This document shows, piece after piece, positions 1 through 11,000 of a stretch of 64,000 nt of DNA. Location of the stretch: positions 614,103-678,102 of the forward strand of contig NW_006766894.1 in the NCBI RefSeq assembly GCF_000275845.1, given 5' to 3'. Made by a program: the position numbers and the translations under genes. The notes beneath the pieces are model-generated. The model was given only the letters and a program-made list of their open reading frames with translations. It made no database searches and was not told the DNA's origin. Numbering within the stretch: the stretch's first letter is position 1; every line of letters begins with the position of its first letter. Source of the DNA: Dichomitus squalens LYAD-421 SS1. Taxonomy: Eukaryota; Basidiomycota; Agaricomycetes; Polyporales; Polyporaceae.

Positions 1-166
1 TATCCAGCGAAGCGCTAGGCCCAAAGTACGTGGCAGGTGCCGCGTCTCATCCATCCCGGGGTAGTGTGCAGCTAGCACAGGCCTAGGAGGTGCACTCCGC
101 GAGAGATACATCCGACGGTTGATGCGTGGTGCACCAGCAGTCCTAGATCGCCAGCCCGCTCCTGTC

Positions 167-1856
167 TCACCCTTGCGGAGGAGCACCTCGCCCTCGACCC
201 CGGCCCCTGCCTCTACCGCGACCCCGCCCTCCGCCAGGAGTGCCAGGATCTCCGCCATCAGTCGCACCCAGGGCTACAGACGCAGCAGACGCAGGGGCTG
301 AGCCCTCGCTCGTTGTCTGTCCCTGAGCAGGACGGGCCAATATCTTTGGCGGGGCCGCATCGCGCTGCAGGATCCCGGTCGGGACGCCGCCACCGCGGGG
401 ACCACGCTCGCGTTTTTCCTCCTTCTGCCTGGGCGCAGGAGGCGCTTCCGCGACAACTGTGGAGCTGGTCGTCGATGCCACGGCACCATCCTTCTCCTTG
501 TCCTTGTCTTTGTCGCGTTCGCGACGCGACTTGCGCTCGACGCCCGCCCCGCTAAGCGCAGCCTCGAACTGTCGCGAAGCAATGCCAAGAACTGGGCGTG
601 CGCGACGCGCGGGGGCCCCGGCAGGGTCCCCAGCAGCAGAGGGGACGGCGGAGGTAGGTGCCGGGGCAGCAGCCGACCCACCCGTAGACGCGCTCGACGA
701 CGCTGAAGGTCCAGACGCGGTCCCCTTGCGCTCCCTTTGCGCCTTCAGTGGCTTCGGTGCGCCCTGTTTATTCGCGGATGTCGCGGCGGTGGCCTTTGCG
801 TCCTTGCTCGCGCCCGCCTGCGCTTGGCCCTGCTGCTGATGCGCCGCCGCTTTCGCCGCGGCCGCAGCCTTCTTCGCAGCCTTCTTGCTCGCACCAGAAT
901 CCGCCATCTTGTCCTTCCCGCCCCCAGCAGCATCCTTCTTCTTATCTCCCTTCTTGGTAGCCGCCGCTGCTGCCGCTAGAGCCGCTGGGTCCTTGTAGTG
1001 CGCATGGTTGCGGAGGATGGATTCTTTGTCTTTCTGAGCCGACTTCTCAGCTTTGAGTGCTTCGAGGAGCGGGGTAGTCGTTGGGAGGGGTGCAGGCTGG
1101 GTCGAAGCGACTGCCACTAGCCATCAGACCAAGGCGGCAAATCCGGAGATGCATGGGCGTACTCAATGTTTCAAGGGTATCTAAATCGAAAGGTTTCGAA
1201 GAAACCTCCTTGAGTGATTCCAAAAACGAGATGTAGTCCTCGTCTGGATAGAGTCGTAATCAGATCACGCATCATATAGCTGTTGAAGGCGCGGACCTTT
1301 CTCGATCGTCCCTGCCCTGCTGTCTGCCTTCTTCTTCTCATTGGGCACTTTCTGAAATGGTGCAAATTCGACTATCGCGATGGACTCGTTGCCTATGAGA
1401 AGCGATCAAGGTCAAGAACGATCCCAACACAGCATTCACCCGTGGACCATACCGTTCTTGTCCCTGAACAAATGCCCGTCATACTCCCTGCTGAATGTTG
1501 CGAGGATCTCCTCATCCCTGAATGCGATATATGCGCGCGACGGGATGTTCTCCTTGTTCAACCTGCCGGCATGACCCCTCGCCCCTCAGTCATCCATCGC
1601 GCCCTGCCTCCAGACATGCGACGCACCGTGTCTTGAACTTTCCTTGGTAGTATGCCTTCCACGTAACAGTCTCGTCTGTGACCCATTTCCCGACGCTCTG
1701 CCAGAATATGTCCTCAGGGAGGTTGGGCGGTAGCCGACGGACCACGGTCTTGAGGCGTTCGGTCTGCGACTTCTGACCTCCGCTAGAGGACTTAGATTTC
1801 TTTTCTTTCTCTTTATCCTTCCCTTTGGCCTTGGAAGGCCTAGCTGTGTCGATCAT
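167..1856 (-). CDS. UPF3: UPF3, nonsense-mediated mRNA decay factor
   Basis: Smg4/UPF3 family protein, the exon-junction-complex adaptor that recruits UPF2/UPF1 in nonsense-mediated decay. Five exons join cleanly (1627-1856, 1453-1562, 1297-1392, 1163-1243, 167-1116), giving 488 residues. The N-terminal RNP-like UPF3 domain is clear: KTVVRRLPPNLPEDIFW, then SRAYIAFRDEEIL, YDGHLFRDKNG, IVEFAPFQKVP and DEDYISFLESLKE in the right order. The C-terminal two thirds is low-complexity (Ala/Lys/Ser) with TPLLEALKAEKSAQKDKE just after the domain and a (GR)n tract at the very end, which may bind RNA. I chose the ATG at 1856; the longer open frame starts with TTG. Nothing looks broken. Function is inferred from family membership; the domain match is strong. 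Confidence 0.92.
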
Positions 1857-3625
1857 CGACAAAAGAGGATGTCAGATTAGCAGGGAGTATGGACTGTGGT
1901 GGTATCGGTGCGAGAGCAAGAAGCGCCTTTGCGGCAGTCTCCGGCGGTCCCGTGCGGGGCGAACAACCTCCGCAAGCCTGCAGCTCCTCGTTTCTCAGTC
2001 TGTTCTTGCCATGCCAGGTGCTGCGGTGCCCCCGCTTCAATGACTAGCCTGCTGGCTTCATCCTACTGTGGTTTCGAAGCTGAGAGCCCTCATAGGCTTG
2101 GCCTGCCATGTTACTCAAGCTAGGATGCGCCGTGCAAGTTGCGCAGGATGTAGGATATTCAAACATCCTGTTTTCCAAGATAAGCAAACGACGGTAGTCA
2201 AGCTCGGCCTTGACTTCCACATCGACTCTTTGATTGTTTTACCCCAGCGCACTCTTCTCCTGCTTAAGGTACGTCGGACGTGGAGAATAGTTGAACCAAG
2301 TGTTCGTCTCGCCTATGTTAGAAACAGCGACGGAAGACGATGCAATGGTACGTACCTTTGAACCTCTACTTTTTTAGCCTGGTCAATTAATACCCCCCAA
2401 TACGTAGTTAGCAAGCACTTCTTCCTTGCAAACTCGATATCGACGCACCCGCGTTGCTGATAGCCCTGCAAGCGTCTGGAAAGCATTCCAACCTGCGCTT
2501 CATCTAGCGACGAGAGTGCATCGCCCAGGCAATTTTCAGGGGTGGATCATTCCCTCGCTCTTGGCTGCCGCCGCTGGCTGATCATGCGTACTCTCCTCTC
2601 CGCCGTGGTTCGTTCTAGGCCAACGGAAGTGGACCCCGCTTCCTCGGTCACTTTCTGGCAGGCGTGGGCACGGGCGTGGAGGCTCTCGATACATTCCTCT
2701 CAGGAGACAACGAACGACAGTCAGCCTCCGTTTACACGAGCACCTACCAGCCGTCTCATGCTAAGACATCCGTGTCCCTTTCCAGCCCATAAGGAATGTA
2801 ACTTCGATGATTGGTAGTCTAAAAATACTGCACTCTTCGGCTCTTCGATCCACTTAGGCCCGGACCCTAATACGGCAGTGCCTCTTGTTCTACAGCGTGC
2901 CGGCGGGTGCGCTCCTTTCTCAAGGATCTCTCGACTATCTTACTAACGCTTGTGCAGCGATCCTCGTTGACATATGCCCTCAGATAAAGCATCTCGCTTA
3001 GGGTCATTCTGTAATCTTACCATGATGTCGCAACCGATCGCATTGCGAGGAAATATCAAGGGCTACGTTCAGAACGGTTGAAAAAACGCAATGATTCGTA
3101 TGAACGCCCATCTCATGCCAGTGGTTTACGCCAATCAGCTTCGGTACCGCTCAGCGGGAGCCCATCCCTGTGTCGGTACGTCTCACGTTTGCACAGCGTC
3201 CGAGTCCCTAACAGTGGGAAATATCTGCGATGGAGACACTGTAATCGGAGGGGATTTACCGCTCACGGTATACACGCCTCTCAAGGGGAAAAGATGGATG
3301 GGCGAGAATCGACCTTTAGAGGAAGCACCAGGAGCACATTGTTACTATTGTGGGCTAAACGTGGACGAGGAACTCGGGAGAGTAGCCTTGACGTGGAGAC
3401 GAGCCTCCGTGACGGCCACAGCCATAGCCGACCCGCACTCCCATGGACGCGGAAGGCGCATGGTTGGGAGACCGAGGCAAAGGTTCGTTCAACGCAAAAA
3501 ACATGGCCCGCATACACTTTGACTGACAAATTTCCAAGCCTCAAGGCCTGATTGGCAGCACATCTAGCAAGACACCAGTATGGTCCGTATCCCAAGTCAA
3601 CGGGTCGCTCGCAGGCATGGAATCA
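1857..3625. other. Intergenic, no gene recognised
   Basis: This 1.8-kb gap lies between the divergent UPF3 and peroxidase genes. Open frames up to about 157 codons exist (3078-3551) but have biased, nonconserved-looking composition, overlap in several frames and show no domain motif or credible exon chain. I see no clear repeat, tRNA or transposase remnant. Confidence 0.5.
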
Positions 3626-3632
3626 TGCACGC
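3626..3632 (+). promoter_or_regulatory. Possible metal-response element
   Basis: TGCACGC matches the metal-response consensus TGCRCNC, which is known from promoters of Mn-induced peroxidase genes of white-rot fungi. It lies about 235 bases upstream of the peroxidase ATG and about 120 upstream of its TATA box. A seven-base degenerate motif is expected by chance fairly often, so function is inference. Confidence 0.35.
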
Positions 3633-3748
3633 GTCGTTGTCTATACTGACCTGATGTTTCCACATTCTTGTGAACACGACGCGTATTCTGTCAATTTTAG
3701 TGCGAGCCCTCATCCTGGACTCTTATGAAAAACATTGGAACGGCGAGG

Positions 3749-3755
3749 TATAAAA
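3749..3755 (+). promoter_or_regulatory. TATA box of manganese peroxidase
   Basis: TATAAAA sits 109 bases upstream of the peroxidase ATG, the usual spacing for a strongly expressed, inducible fungal secreted enzyme. The region between it and the ATG would be a 5' leader of roughly 70-80 bases. Confidence 0.7.
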
Positions 3756-3863
3756 GACAGCCAGACTGCAGCCATCATCTTCAGGACATCGAGTTCTCTC
3801 CACTCGCATTCCCCTACGGCCTCCGCCCTCTACTCGGCAGTTCGTCGCTCCTCGGAACTAGCA

Positions 3864-5455
3864 ATGGCATTCAAGCTCTGGTCTATCGTCTCCCTCGTCG
3901 CGCTCGCCGCCGTCGCGAGTGCTGCCCCGAGTCGCCGGACGGTGTGCTCTGACGGCACCGTCGTCCCTGACTCGGTGTGCTGCGAGTTCATCCCCGTTAG
4001 TTCCGATTCCTCCGTGCCGTCACATACTAAGAACTAATCCTTCTGCAACACAGCTCGCAGAAGCTCTCCAGACGCAGGTCCTTATGGGCGACTGTGGCGA
4101 GGATGGTATGCTATCTACGTGCGACGCCTATAACCGCAAACTGACCGCTATTCATCCCAGCTCACGAGCTCCTCCGTCTCACTTTCCGTAAGCCGTCTGC
4201 ATGAGCCGTGTCACAGCGACATACTGATCATACATTACAGACGACGCGATCGCTATCTCTCGCAGCCAGGGTCGCGCTGCGTAAGTAACGGGACTGTGAA
4301 TTCTGCGAGCGTTCTGATGCTTACTACGTTTTGTGTGCAGTGGTGGAGGAGCCGATGGTTCGATGCTCATCTTCCCGACCGTCGAGCCTGCCTTCTTCGC
4401 CAACCTCGGTATCGCCGACTCCGTCAACAACCTCATCCCCTTCCTGTCGCAGTTCCCCAAGATCTCCGCCGGCGACCTCGTCCAGTTCGCAGGTGCTGTC
4501 GCCATCACTAACTGCCCTGTACGCACATACTACTTTCCTCAGACTGCCCGTGATCTCGTGCTGATATCTCGCGTTCCGATAGGGTGCTCCGCAACTCGAG
4601 TTCCTTGCTGGTCGCCCTAACGCGACCGCCCCTGCCGTCGACGGTCTGATCCCCGAACCGCAGGACAGCATCACGGACATTCTGAACCGGTTCGACGATG
4701 CAGGAGGGTTCACGCCGTTCGAGGTCGTCTCCCTTCTCGCTTCCCACACGGTCGCTCGTGCCGATCACGTCGACCCCACTCTCGACGCCGCGCCTTTCGA
4801 CAGCGTGAGCATCGCACCACAACTTATTCACAATGCTTGCTGACCTAGCTTCCTTGTGAAACAGACGCCCTTCACCTTCGACACGCAGATCTTCCTTGAC
4901 GTGCTCCTCAAGGGTACCGGCTTCCCCGGTCTGGGCAACAACACCGGCGAGGTCTCCTCACCGCTCCCCCTGACGAACGGCACCGACGTCGGCGAGCTCC
5001 GTCTCCAGTCCGACTTTGGCCTCGCCCACGACGAGCGCACGGCCTGCTTCTGGCAGGGCTTCGTTGACAAGCAGGACTTCATGGCGTCGTCCTTCAAGGC
5101 TGCCATGGCCAAGCTCGCCGTCCTCGGCCACAACACTAACGACCTGGTCGACTGCTCCGCTGTCGTACCCCAGCCGAAGCCCGCCGTTGTGCCGTCCGCG
5201 GCGTTCCCGGCCACCAAGAGCGCGGCGGATCTCGAGCTGTCGTGCAACAGCGAGCGGTTCCCCACCCTCACCACTGACCGTGAGTATCTTTGCCTCGCCC
5301 GTCGTACTGTACATAATAATAGCTGAATATGATCCCTTCTTGCAGCCGGCACCCAGGAGACTCTGATCCCGCACTGCTCGGACGGCAGCATGGATTGCGA
5401 GAGTGTCCAGTTCGACGGCCCGGCGACCAACTTCGGTGGTGACGATGACTCGTAG
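3864..5455 (+). CDS. mnp: Manganese peroxidase, long (typical) type, secreted
   Basis: Class II heme peroxidase that oxidises Mn(II) to Mn(III) for lignin attack outside the cell. Eight exons (3864-3995, 4054-4105, 4161-4187, 4241-4280, 4341-4518, 4583-4804, 4865-5279, 5346-5455) encode 391 residues. Residues 1-21 are a signal peptide ending AVASAA. Distal Arg67 and His71 lie in [11 protein letters not shown]; proximal His198 is in [11 protein letters not shown]. The three Mn ligands are present: Glu60, Glu64 and Asp204. The position of the surface catalytic Trp of lignin and versatile peroxidases holds Ser193, so this is a true Mn peroxidase. Ten cysteines, including the extra C-terminal pair HCSDGSMDC, fit the long type close to the classic Phanerochaete enzyme; the tail ends GGDDDS. 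TATA box and a possible metal element lie upstream. All splice junctions are GT-AG and phases agree. Confidence 0.96.
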
Positions 5456-6106
5456 ATGATGACTCGAGGAAAATCGCATTTCTCTCCTCTTCGCTCGTTG
5501 TATAACTTTGGGCCGCACTGATATCAGTGCGATGTTGTATGTATCCGAATTATCTAAGGTGGCCAAATAGAAGTGGTCTCACAGACTTGACGCGGCTATG
5601 CTTTCAAGGAAAATTGTTTGTGGTGCACTGACAATGTATCGTCGGTTCTAAGCCTTCGGTCATGCATCGAGTGGAGTGACCGGACGCGTAGGGCAGAATT
5701 TTGGTCGGGACCCAGGCCACTTACCACCACACGCTTCGAATTGAGGGGCGATTTCCTAGAGCGAGGGTGACCTGGATTCCGCAACCAGTAGTACACTGCC
5801 TGCATTACCAACGCCAGATCGTGTACTTCATGCTCTCAACGAACAAATAGCGGCGTTCCGGAGATCGGACGTACGCCTATAATCCGACTCCATTTGGTAG
5901 GACTTCACACTTCGGCTACGGGGTAATTCGATAACTAAGGGCGCCGCGGCAGACTACGTAGAAGAGAATGACCAATGCACTCAGATTGTTTAAAGGGCTT
6001 TACTATGATTCCTTGATGTTAGTTGCAAAACTAAGCGCATACAGCATATCATCCACACGCCTCCAGGGCGCGGGCTTTTTTTCGTTCACCTCGCCCGTCC
6101 CCCTCT
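5456..6106. other. Intergenic between convergent genes
   Basis: A 650-base gap between the 3' ends of the peroxidase and the HAD phosphatase. It should hold both terminators. No open frame with recognisable domain, repeat or RNA gene was seen. Confidence 0.5.
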
Positions 6107-7252
6107 TTACTGCCTCTCCGACACGACAAACTTCAGCCCGTCCCTATCAACGACGATGCGCACCTGCTCCATCGTGTCTACGATGAAGTGCGCACCGCAG
6201 TTCTCGATCTTCGATCTCTCGTGGCTCGTGCAAACGGCGATGACCGTCGCTCCGGAGGCGACACCGGCACGGATGCCAGACGGCGAGTCCTCGAAGACGA
6301 CGCAACGCTTCGCATCGAACCCAAGCTCCTTCGCGGCGAGGAGGAACGGGTCGGGTGCAGGCTTCCCGGCCTTGAGACGCTTGTCGTCGGCGGTGATGGT
6401 CACCTTGGGAGGTGTGATACCGACGCGCGTCATACAGCCGTAAGCTACAACGAAGAGCGGTGTGTCAGCAGCGATTCGTAGATGTAACGTCGTGTTGAGG
6501 CTTACCATAATTCTTTGCACCCGAGGTGGCAACGGCGTAACGACTCTCAGGGATCGAGTCCATGAGCTTCTTTACGCCAGGGAGAATGCGCACCGAGCGG
6601 TCGACGGCGGCGGCCTCGACCTGCCACGCCTCAAAGATGTGCTTCTGCTCGAGCTCCATTCTCCAGTCAATCATGGGCCCCTCGTTCTCCTCGTGCTCGT
6701 ATGTCGCGCCTTCAGCCGTGATGAGCGCAAGGCGGTTGGTAATGTGACGGACGAAGGACGGGCGATGAGTGTAATCCGCTGTGGAGAGCGAAGCCGAACA
6801 CGGCGACACAACCCCGGAGCCCGACGAGCTGGTGCTCGACGACGACGACGACGACGACGCGAGGGACGGGGTTGCGGCCCCAGAGGAGAGTGGTGAGACC
6901 TCGCGGGAGCCGGGTCCGTGCTTGGTGAAGGCATCCGCGAAGAACAGGATCGACTCCTCGAACGACTGAACCTCGGCGTCCATCTCGTGCACCTTGATAT
7001 GCGGCTTGAATTGGGCGAGGTTGTCCACGGCGCGCTTGCCGTGGGTAGCAGCGATGACATACGCCGGGTTCAGCCCGAGGTCTTTTGCGACCTTGCCCCA
7101 TGCCGCCTCGACGGCGGCGATGGAATCGGTTAAAGTACCGTCCTAATGCAAAAGTCAGTAAGTACAGGTTCATGAGGAGCAGAAGGGAATGAACATACCA
7201 TATCAAAGAGAACGGCGTCGGCGGCAAAGGTGGTCTCCTTGTTGTAAGACAT
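6107..7252 (-). CDS. HAD-family phosphatase, Gpp1/Dog-like
   Basis: Haloacid dehalogenase-type sugar or glycerol phosphate phosphatase, similar in layout to yeast Gpp1/Dog1. Three exons (7199-7252, 6506-7142, 6107-6444) give 342 residues. HAD motif I is FDMDGT with nucleophile Asp17 and Asp19; the first intron (7143-7198) splits the motif between Met18 and Asp19. Later come THGKRAVDNLAQFKPH (the helical cap region shared with Gpp1), VATSGAKNY (motif II), GKPAPDPF (motif III Lys) and VVFEDSPSGIRAG (motif IV acidic pair). Between cap elements there is an insertion of about 55 residues that is almost pure Ser/Thr/Gly (encoded near 6770-6920) and absent from the yeast enzymes. Exact substrate cannot be read from sequence; glycerol-3-phosphate or 2-deoxyglucose-6-phosphate are the family precedents. 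Confidence 0.88.
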
Positions 7253-8079
7253 TTTGTGGTTGATAGTGAAAACGAATATGCTTGGAGGTATGATGGGATG
7301 CGAATGTTTGGTGAGGACTTTGCCTCGAAAACGGGTCCCTGTTATACCTGTAGGAGGGGGGGAGGCCGGATGTTGGACTTAGATATATCTCGCTAAAAGT
7401 CAGCTCAATACTAGTGTGCGTCCTAGACGCAACGTGCGGTCTCGGTAGTATGAGCATCACGCTGACAGCCGCAATCCAATGGTTGAGAGCCGACCGACCT
7501 CTTCGAATAGAAGGTGTTCTGACTCTGCCCGCGTATATTCTCAGAGTTGAGCAGCTAGCAACTGTGCTTGGTCGGCACCCGCAGAAGGGAACGGTACTAG
7601 GCAGCAGGATTGAGAGTAGCCGGATTGCAGCCCAATGTCGGACCGACGAAGTCTCTTCCGATAGCAAGCAAAGGTACCGAGAGGCAGCGATTATTCTCGT
7701 GTCCATGCAGTCCAGCAGCATTCATTCAAGTTCAGGCTGGCCTGCGGGGAGGTCATATCGCACTTCATGGGCAAGCAAGGCGGGGAACGATCCGAGCTCT
7801 TTGGCACTTCTGTCGCATACTAAGTGATCATGGTAAGTGACGCCGATAGACCTAGGATACGAGAACCAAGATGACAGCTTGGACGTCGACGAGCCACTCG
7901 AGAACGAGAACAAAGACCTCAAGGTCCAACGGTTCAGAGAGAGAGGCTGGTCAAGGTCAGAATCCGTCGCTGCCCTCGGAGTGTGCCGTCGCTGGGTGAG
8001 AAGCACGTGATCCAGCGTCGGGTCTCGCTACCATCGCCGCTCTAGGAAATCGCCCGAGTCGAAGCGTGCAGTGGCAAGG
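7253..8079. other. Intergenic, no gene recognised
   Basis: About 830 bases upstream of the phosphatase and beyond the end of the duplicated block. Open frames are short and without motifs. Contains the phosphatase promoter; no transposon remnant recognised. Confidence 0.45.
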
Positions 8080-11000
8080 AGACTGGTCACACTGCTACCA
8101 ATACTCGGACCACCGTAGATGCCTACAGCTTCGTCAGAACCTGCTCATCTCGGCGGGAACGTAAGCGAGACACGTCAAATGGGTCTGCACCGTAGAAACC
8201 ATGTTACATCACTACTAGTGCTGAGGCGAAAACAGACAGAAACAACACGTACATCTCGCAAAAAACTACAGCCCCGAAGGTCATGTGATGGTACATCAGC
8301 TACATATCATCCATTTCATGCGTACGTAGGCCCACTTCACGTCATGAAGACGTAGCGCGGGTCGTTGTCGTATATCTCCTCGATCCTCTCCACACCAGCA
8401 GCCTCCTTCTCGCTCGCTCCTTCCGCAGCGATCGCCAGTCGCTTGTCAGCATTCTTCTTATTCATGTGTGCAAGGCGCGTGCGGAGCGCGAATGCAGCAA
8501 GGAACGACGCAAACAAACATCTGTGCAAGAGCCAAGAGCGCAAGTGGTTATGTAGTCAGTCGGAGATGCCAAGGAAACGCGGTAAGACTTGGCAGGGGGG
8601 CGAGGAAACTACTAACCCAGCGGCGATGGCGTGCCCTTTCTGGTAATTGTCGTCTGCGTCGAAGTAGACCTGTGGGGACGCACTGCCAAATGGGATAAGT
8701 CTCAACGTGAACTAGCGCGCCGCTGAGCCTGACAGACAGCCGGAGAGACCCACATGGACACGCAGTTCGAGATCGAGACGATAAACGCCGTTCCGACGCC
8801 GCGTTTCGACGTCGGCGAGAACACGTTCGCGGCCCAGCTCCTGTCCGCATGCCGTCCGTCATCGGTCAGTCGACCGAGCTCGAAACGGAAAGCGGCGAAG
8901 CTCACATGACCAAGGGGAACAGACTGTAGTTCCCGCCCACGACGAGGAACAGCGCGAAGTAGCGTCCGCCGATCATGTTCGAGCCGCTGCCCTTCGTCGC
9001 GAGCGCGGCGAGGACGATGTAGCCTATGCACGAGACGGCGGTGGAGAGCATGATGTGGTAGCCGCGGTCGCGCGTCTTGTCCGAGTGCCAGGCCTGGAAG
9101 AAGACCATGAGCCAGCCCACGGCATAGGGAGCAACGGTGAGGCCTTGCGAGGCGAGCGGGGAAAAGCCGAGTTCTCTGATGAGCTAGGATGCGCTCGTGA
9201 GCCGATACAGAAGGCGGAATGCCAAACGCAACGACGGAGAGACGTACCGTGGGCAAGAAGTAGGAGATCGTGGCGACGCCGACGTTGACTACGGGCCCCA
9301 CCGGGCGGTTAGCGGGCGTTTCTGTTTGAGGGTATGGAGTACTCACAGCTGGCATACACGATCATGAGCAACCAAGCGTGGATATCATTCACTATCGCCT
9401 TGAACCCTTCCCAGCCTGTCATGCCACCATGCGATTGGGGGCGGTGGTCACGGTTAAGGCGGGCTTGAGCGATGGCCTTCTCACGGGGCGTCAAGAACGA
9501 TGACGAGAACGGGAAGGAGGGGAGGAAGAGTAAGGTGACGAGCGCCATGAATATAGTGGGAATGGCCTCGACCTGCCCGTCATGCTCTGGTGAGCACGAG
9601 TGGACACCACTTGGAGTCTATGCAGCTTACGAGGAAGAGGAACTGCCATCTGAGGTAGATGTGATACATGAGCTCTGAGAGCGAAACAGATCAACGCTTA
9701 TGTAGACGTACCCAACCAACACCTTCGTCTGGATTCGCACAAGCCCGAAAGCGAGCAGACCCTGTGATTCGCATTCGCAGTAAGCCACCTAGACGGCAGA
9801 AAGTCCCATCAAAACGCACACCAATGGCTCCGGGTAGGGTTCCAGTCATGCATAGACTATTCCCCCATCGCGTAAGCTTTGCCAGGCCCGACAGTAGGTG
9901 CTCTCTTGAACACGGCCACAAAACCTGACGTACCTGATACGCAAGGCCAGCTCCGATCTAACAGCGACAGCAATGTCAGAACGGAAGTGTCAGAAAGGAT
10001 GACGCGACAAGGTAAATGGCATCGCCTACCTCTTGTACCAGAATGACAGGTAGTAAATCATGCCTGCGTAATAGCCCGCTTCGCCGATGCCCAACAACAC
10101 CCTATAGAGGCCGCAAGGCTCAGTGCACAGCGTCTACGTTGGAAGAGACAACGGCGCACCGCAGCGCAAGTAGACCCCCATAACCTTTCGCGTAGACGAA
10201 CGAAAGGGAGGCAAGGCCCCACCACGTCAAGGAGAGGAAGAAGCTGTGTGCGCCTGTGTCAGCTTCTCGGTCTCGTCGGCAGAAGCACGACAGGACGGAT
10301 ACGCACAATCGGTTCGCGCCTATGTACCTTTGGAGGACTGAATGCAACAAGGACAGCATCATAATAATTCAGTACAGCAAGTCTCAACAATAGCAAGGCA
10401 ACGGACCATTTGCCGGCATCTCAAGGAGACCTATGGGAAGCACGTCAGCACCAATTGCGTTGCTGCAAGGCGTGCAATCCTGACAGTATCCGACGTAAAA
10501 GATACTCAGCGCCAGTGTCCATTTATTGTTATTCGTGATGCCGAAGTTGTCGTTGAAGGCTTTGATTACATGTGCATTCCCACTAGAGATTGAACGAAGG
10601 TCAGAATACGGCACGCTTACGAGACATATGGCTTGCGACTGACATGTTCGTGCGATCTGCAGCAAGCCAGACCGTACGTAGTCGTACGTAGTTAGATATC
10701 AACTTTGGGATGTATCTGCGAAGCGCGTACCGAATTGGTTGACTGCGGATCGCGTCATATATTCGAGTTATCAGCCACGTAATAAGCGCCCAAAGAAGCC
10801 ATGTTTTCCAAAATACGCACAGATGTAACTGTCGAGACCGCCACGACTGGTAAATACAATCTCGCCTCAAGCAGAAACGACAATAACAGCTGACCTGCTG
10901 ACGACGAGTGTGAGCACCCTCAGATCGATCTTGCGCCTCACGGCTTTCTGTGTCAAGACCGAAGCAAGTGAGTAGGGGGCCTGACGATCGAGCGATCACA

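Noticed and set aside
3078..3551. 157-codon plus-strand open frame upstream of the peroxidase
   Set aside because: Three overlapping frames on both strands are equally open here and none shows a motif or exon structure.
3864..5455. Versatile or lignin peroxidase
   Set aside because: The exposed catalytic tryptophan position is Ser193, while all three Mn ligands and the fifth disulfide pair are present, so it is a manganese peroxidase.
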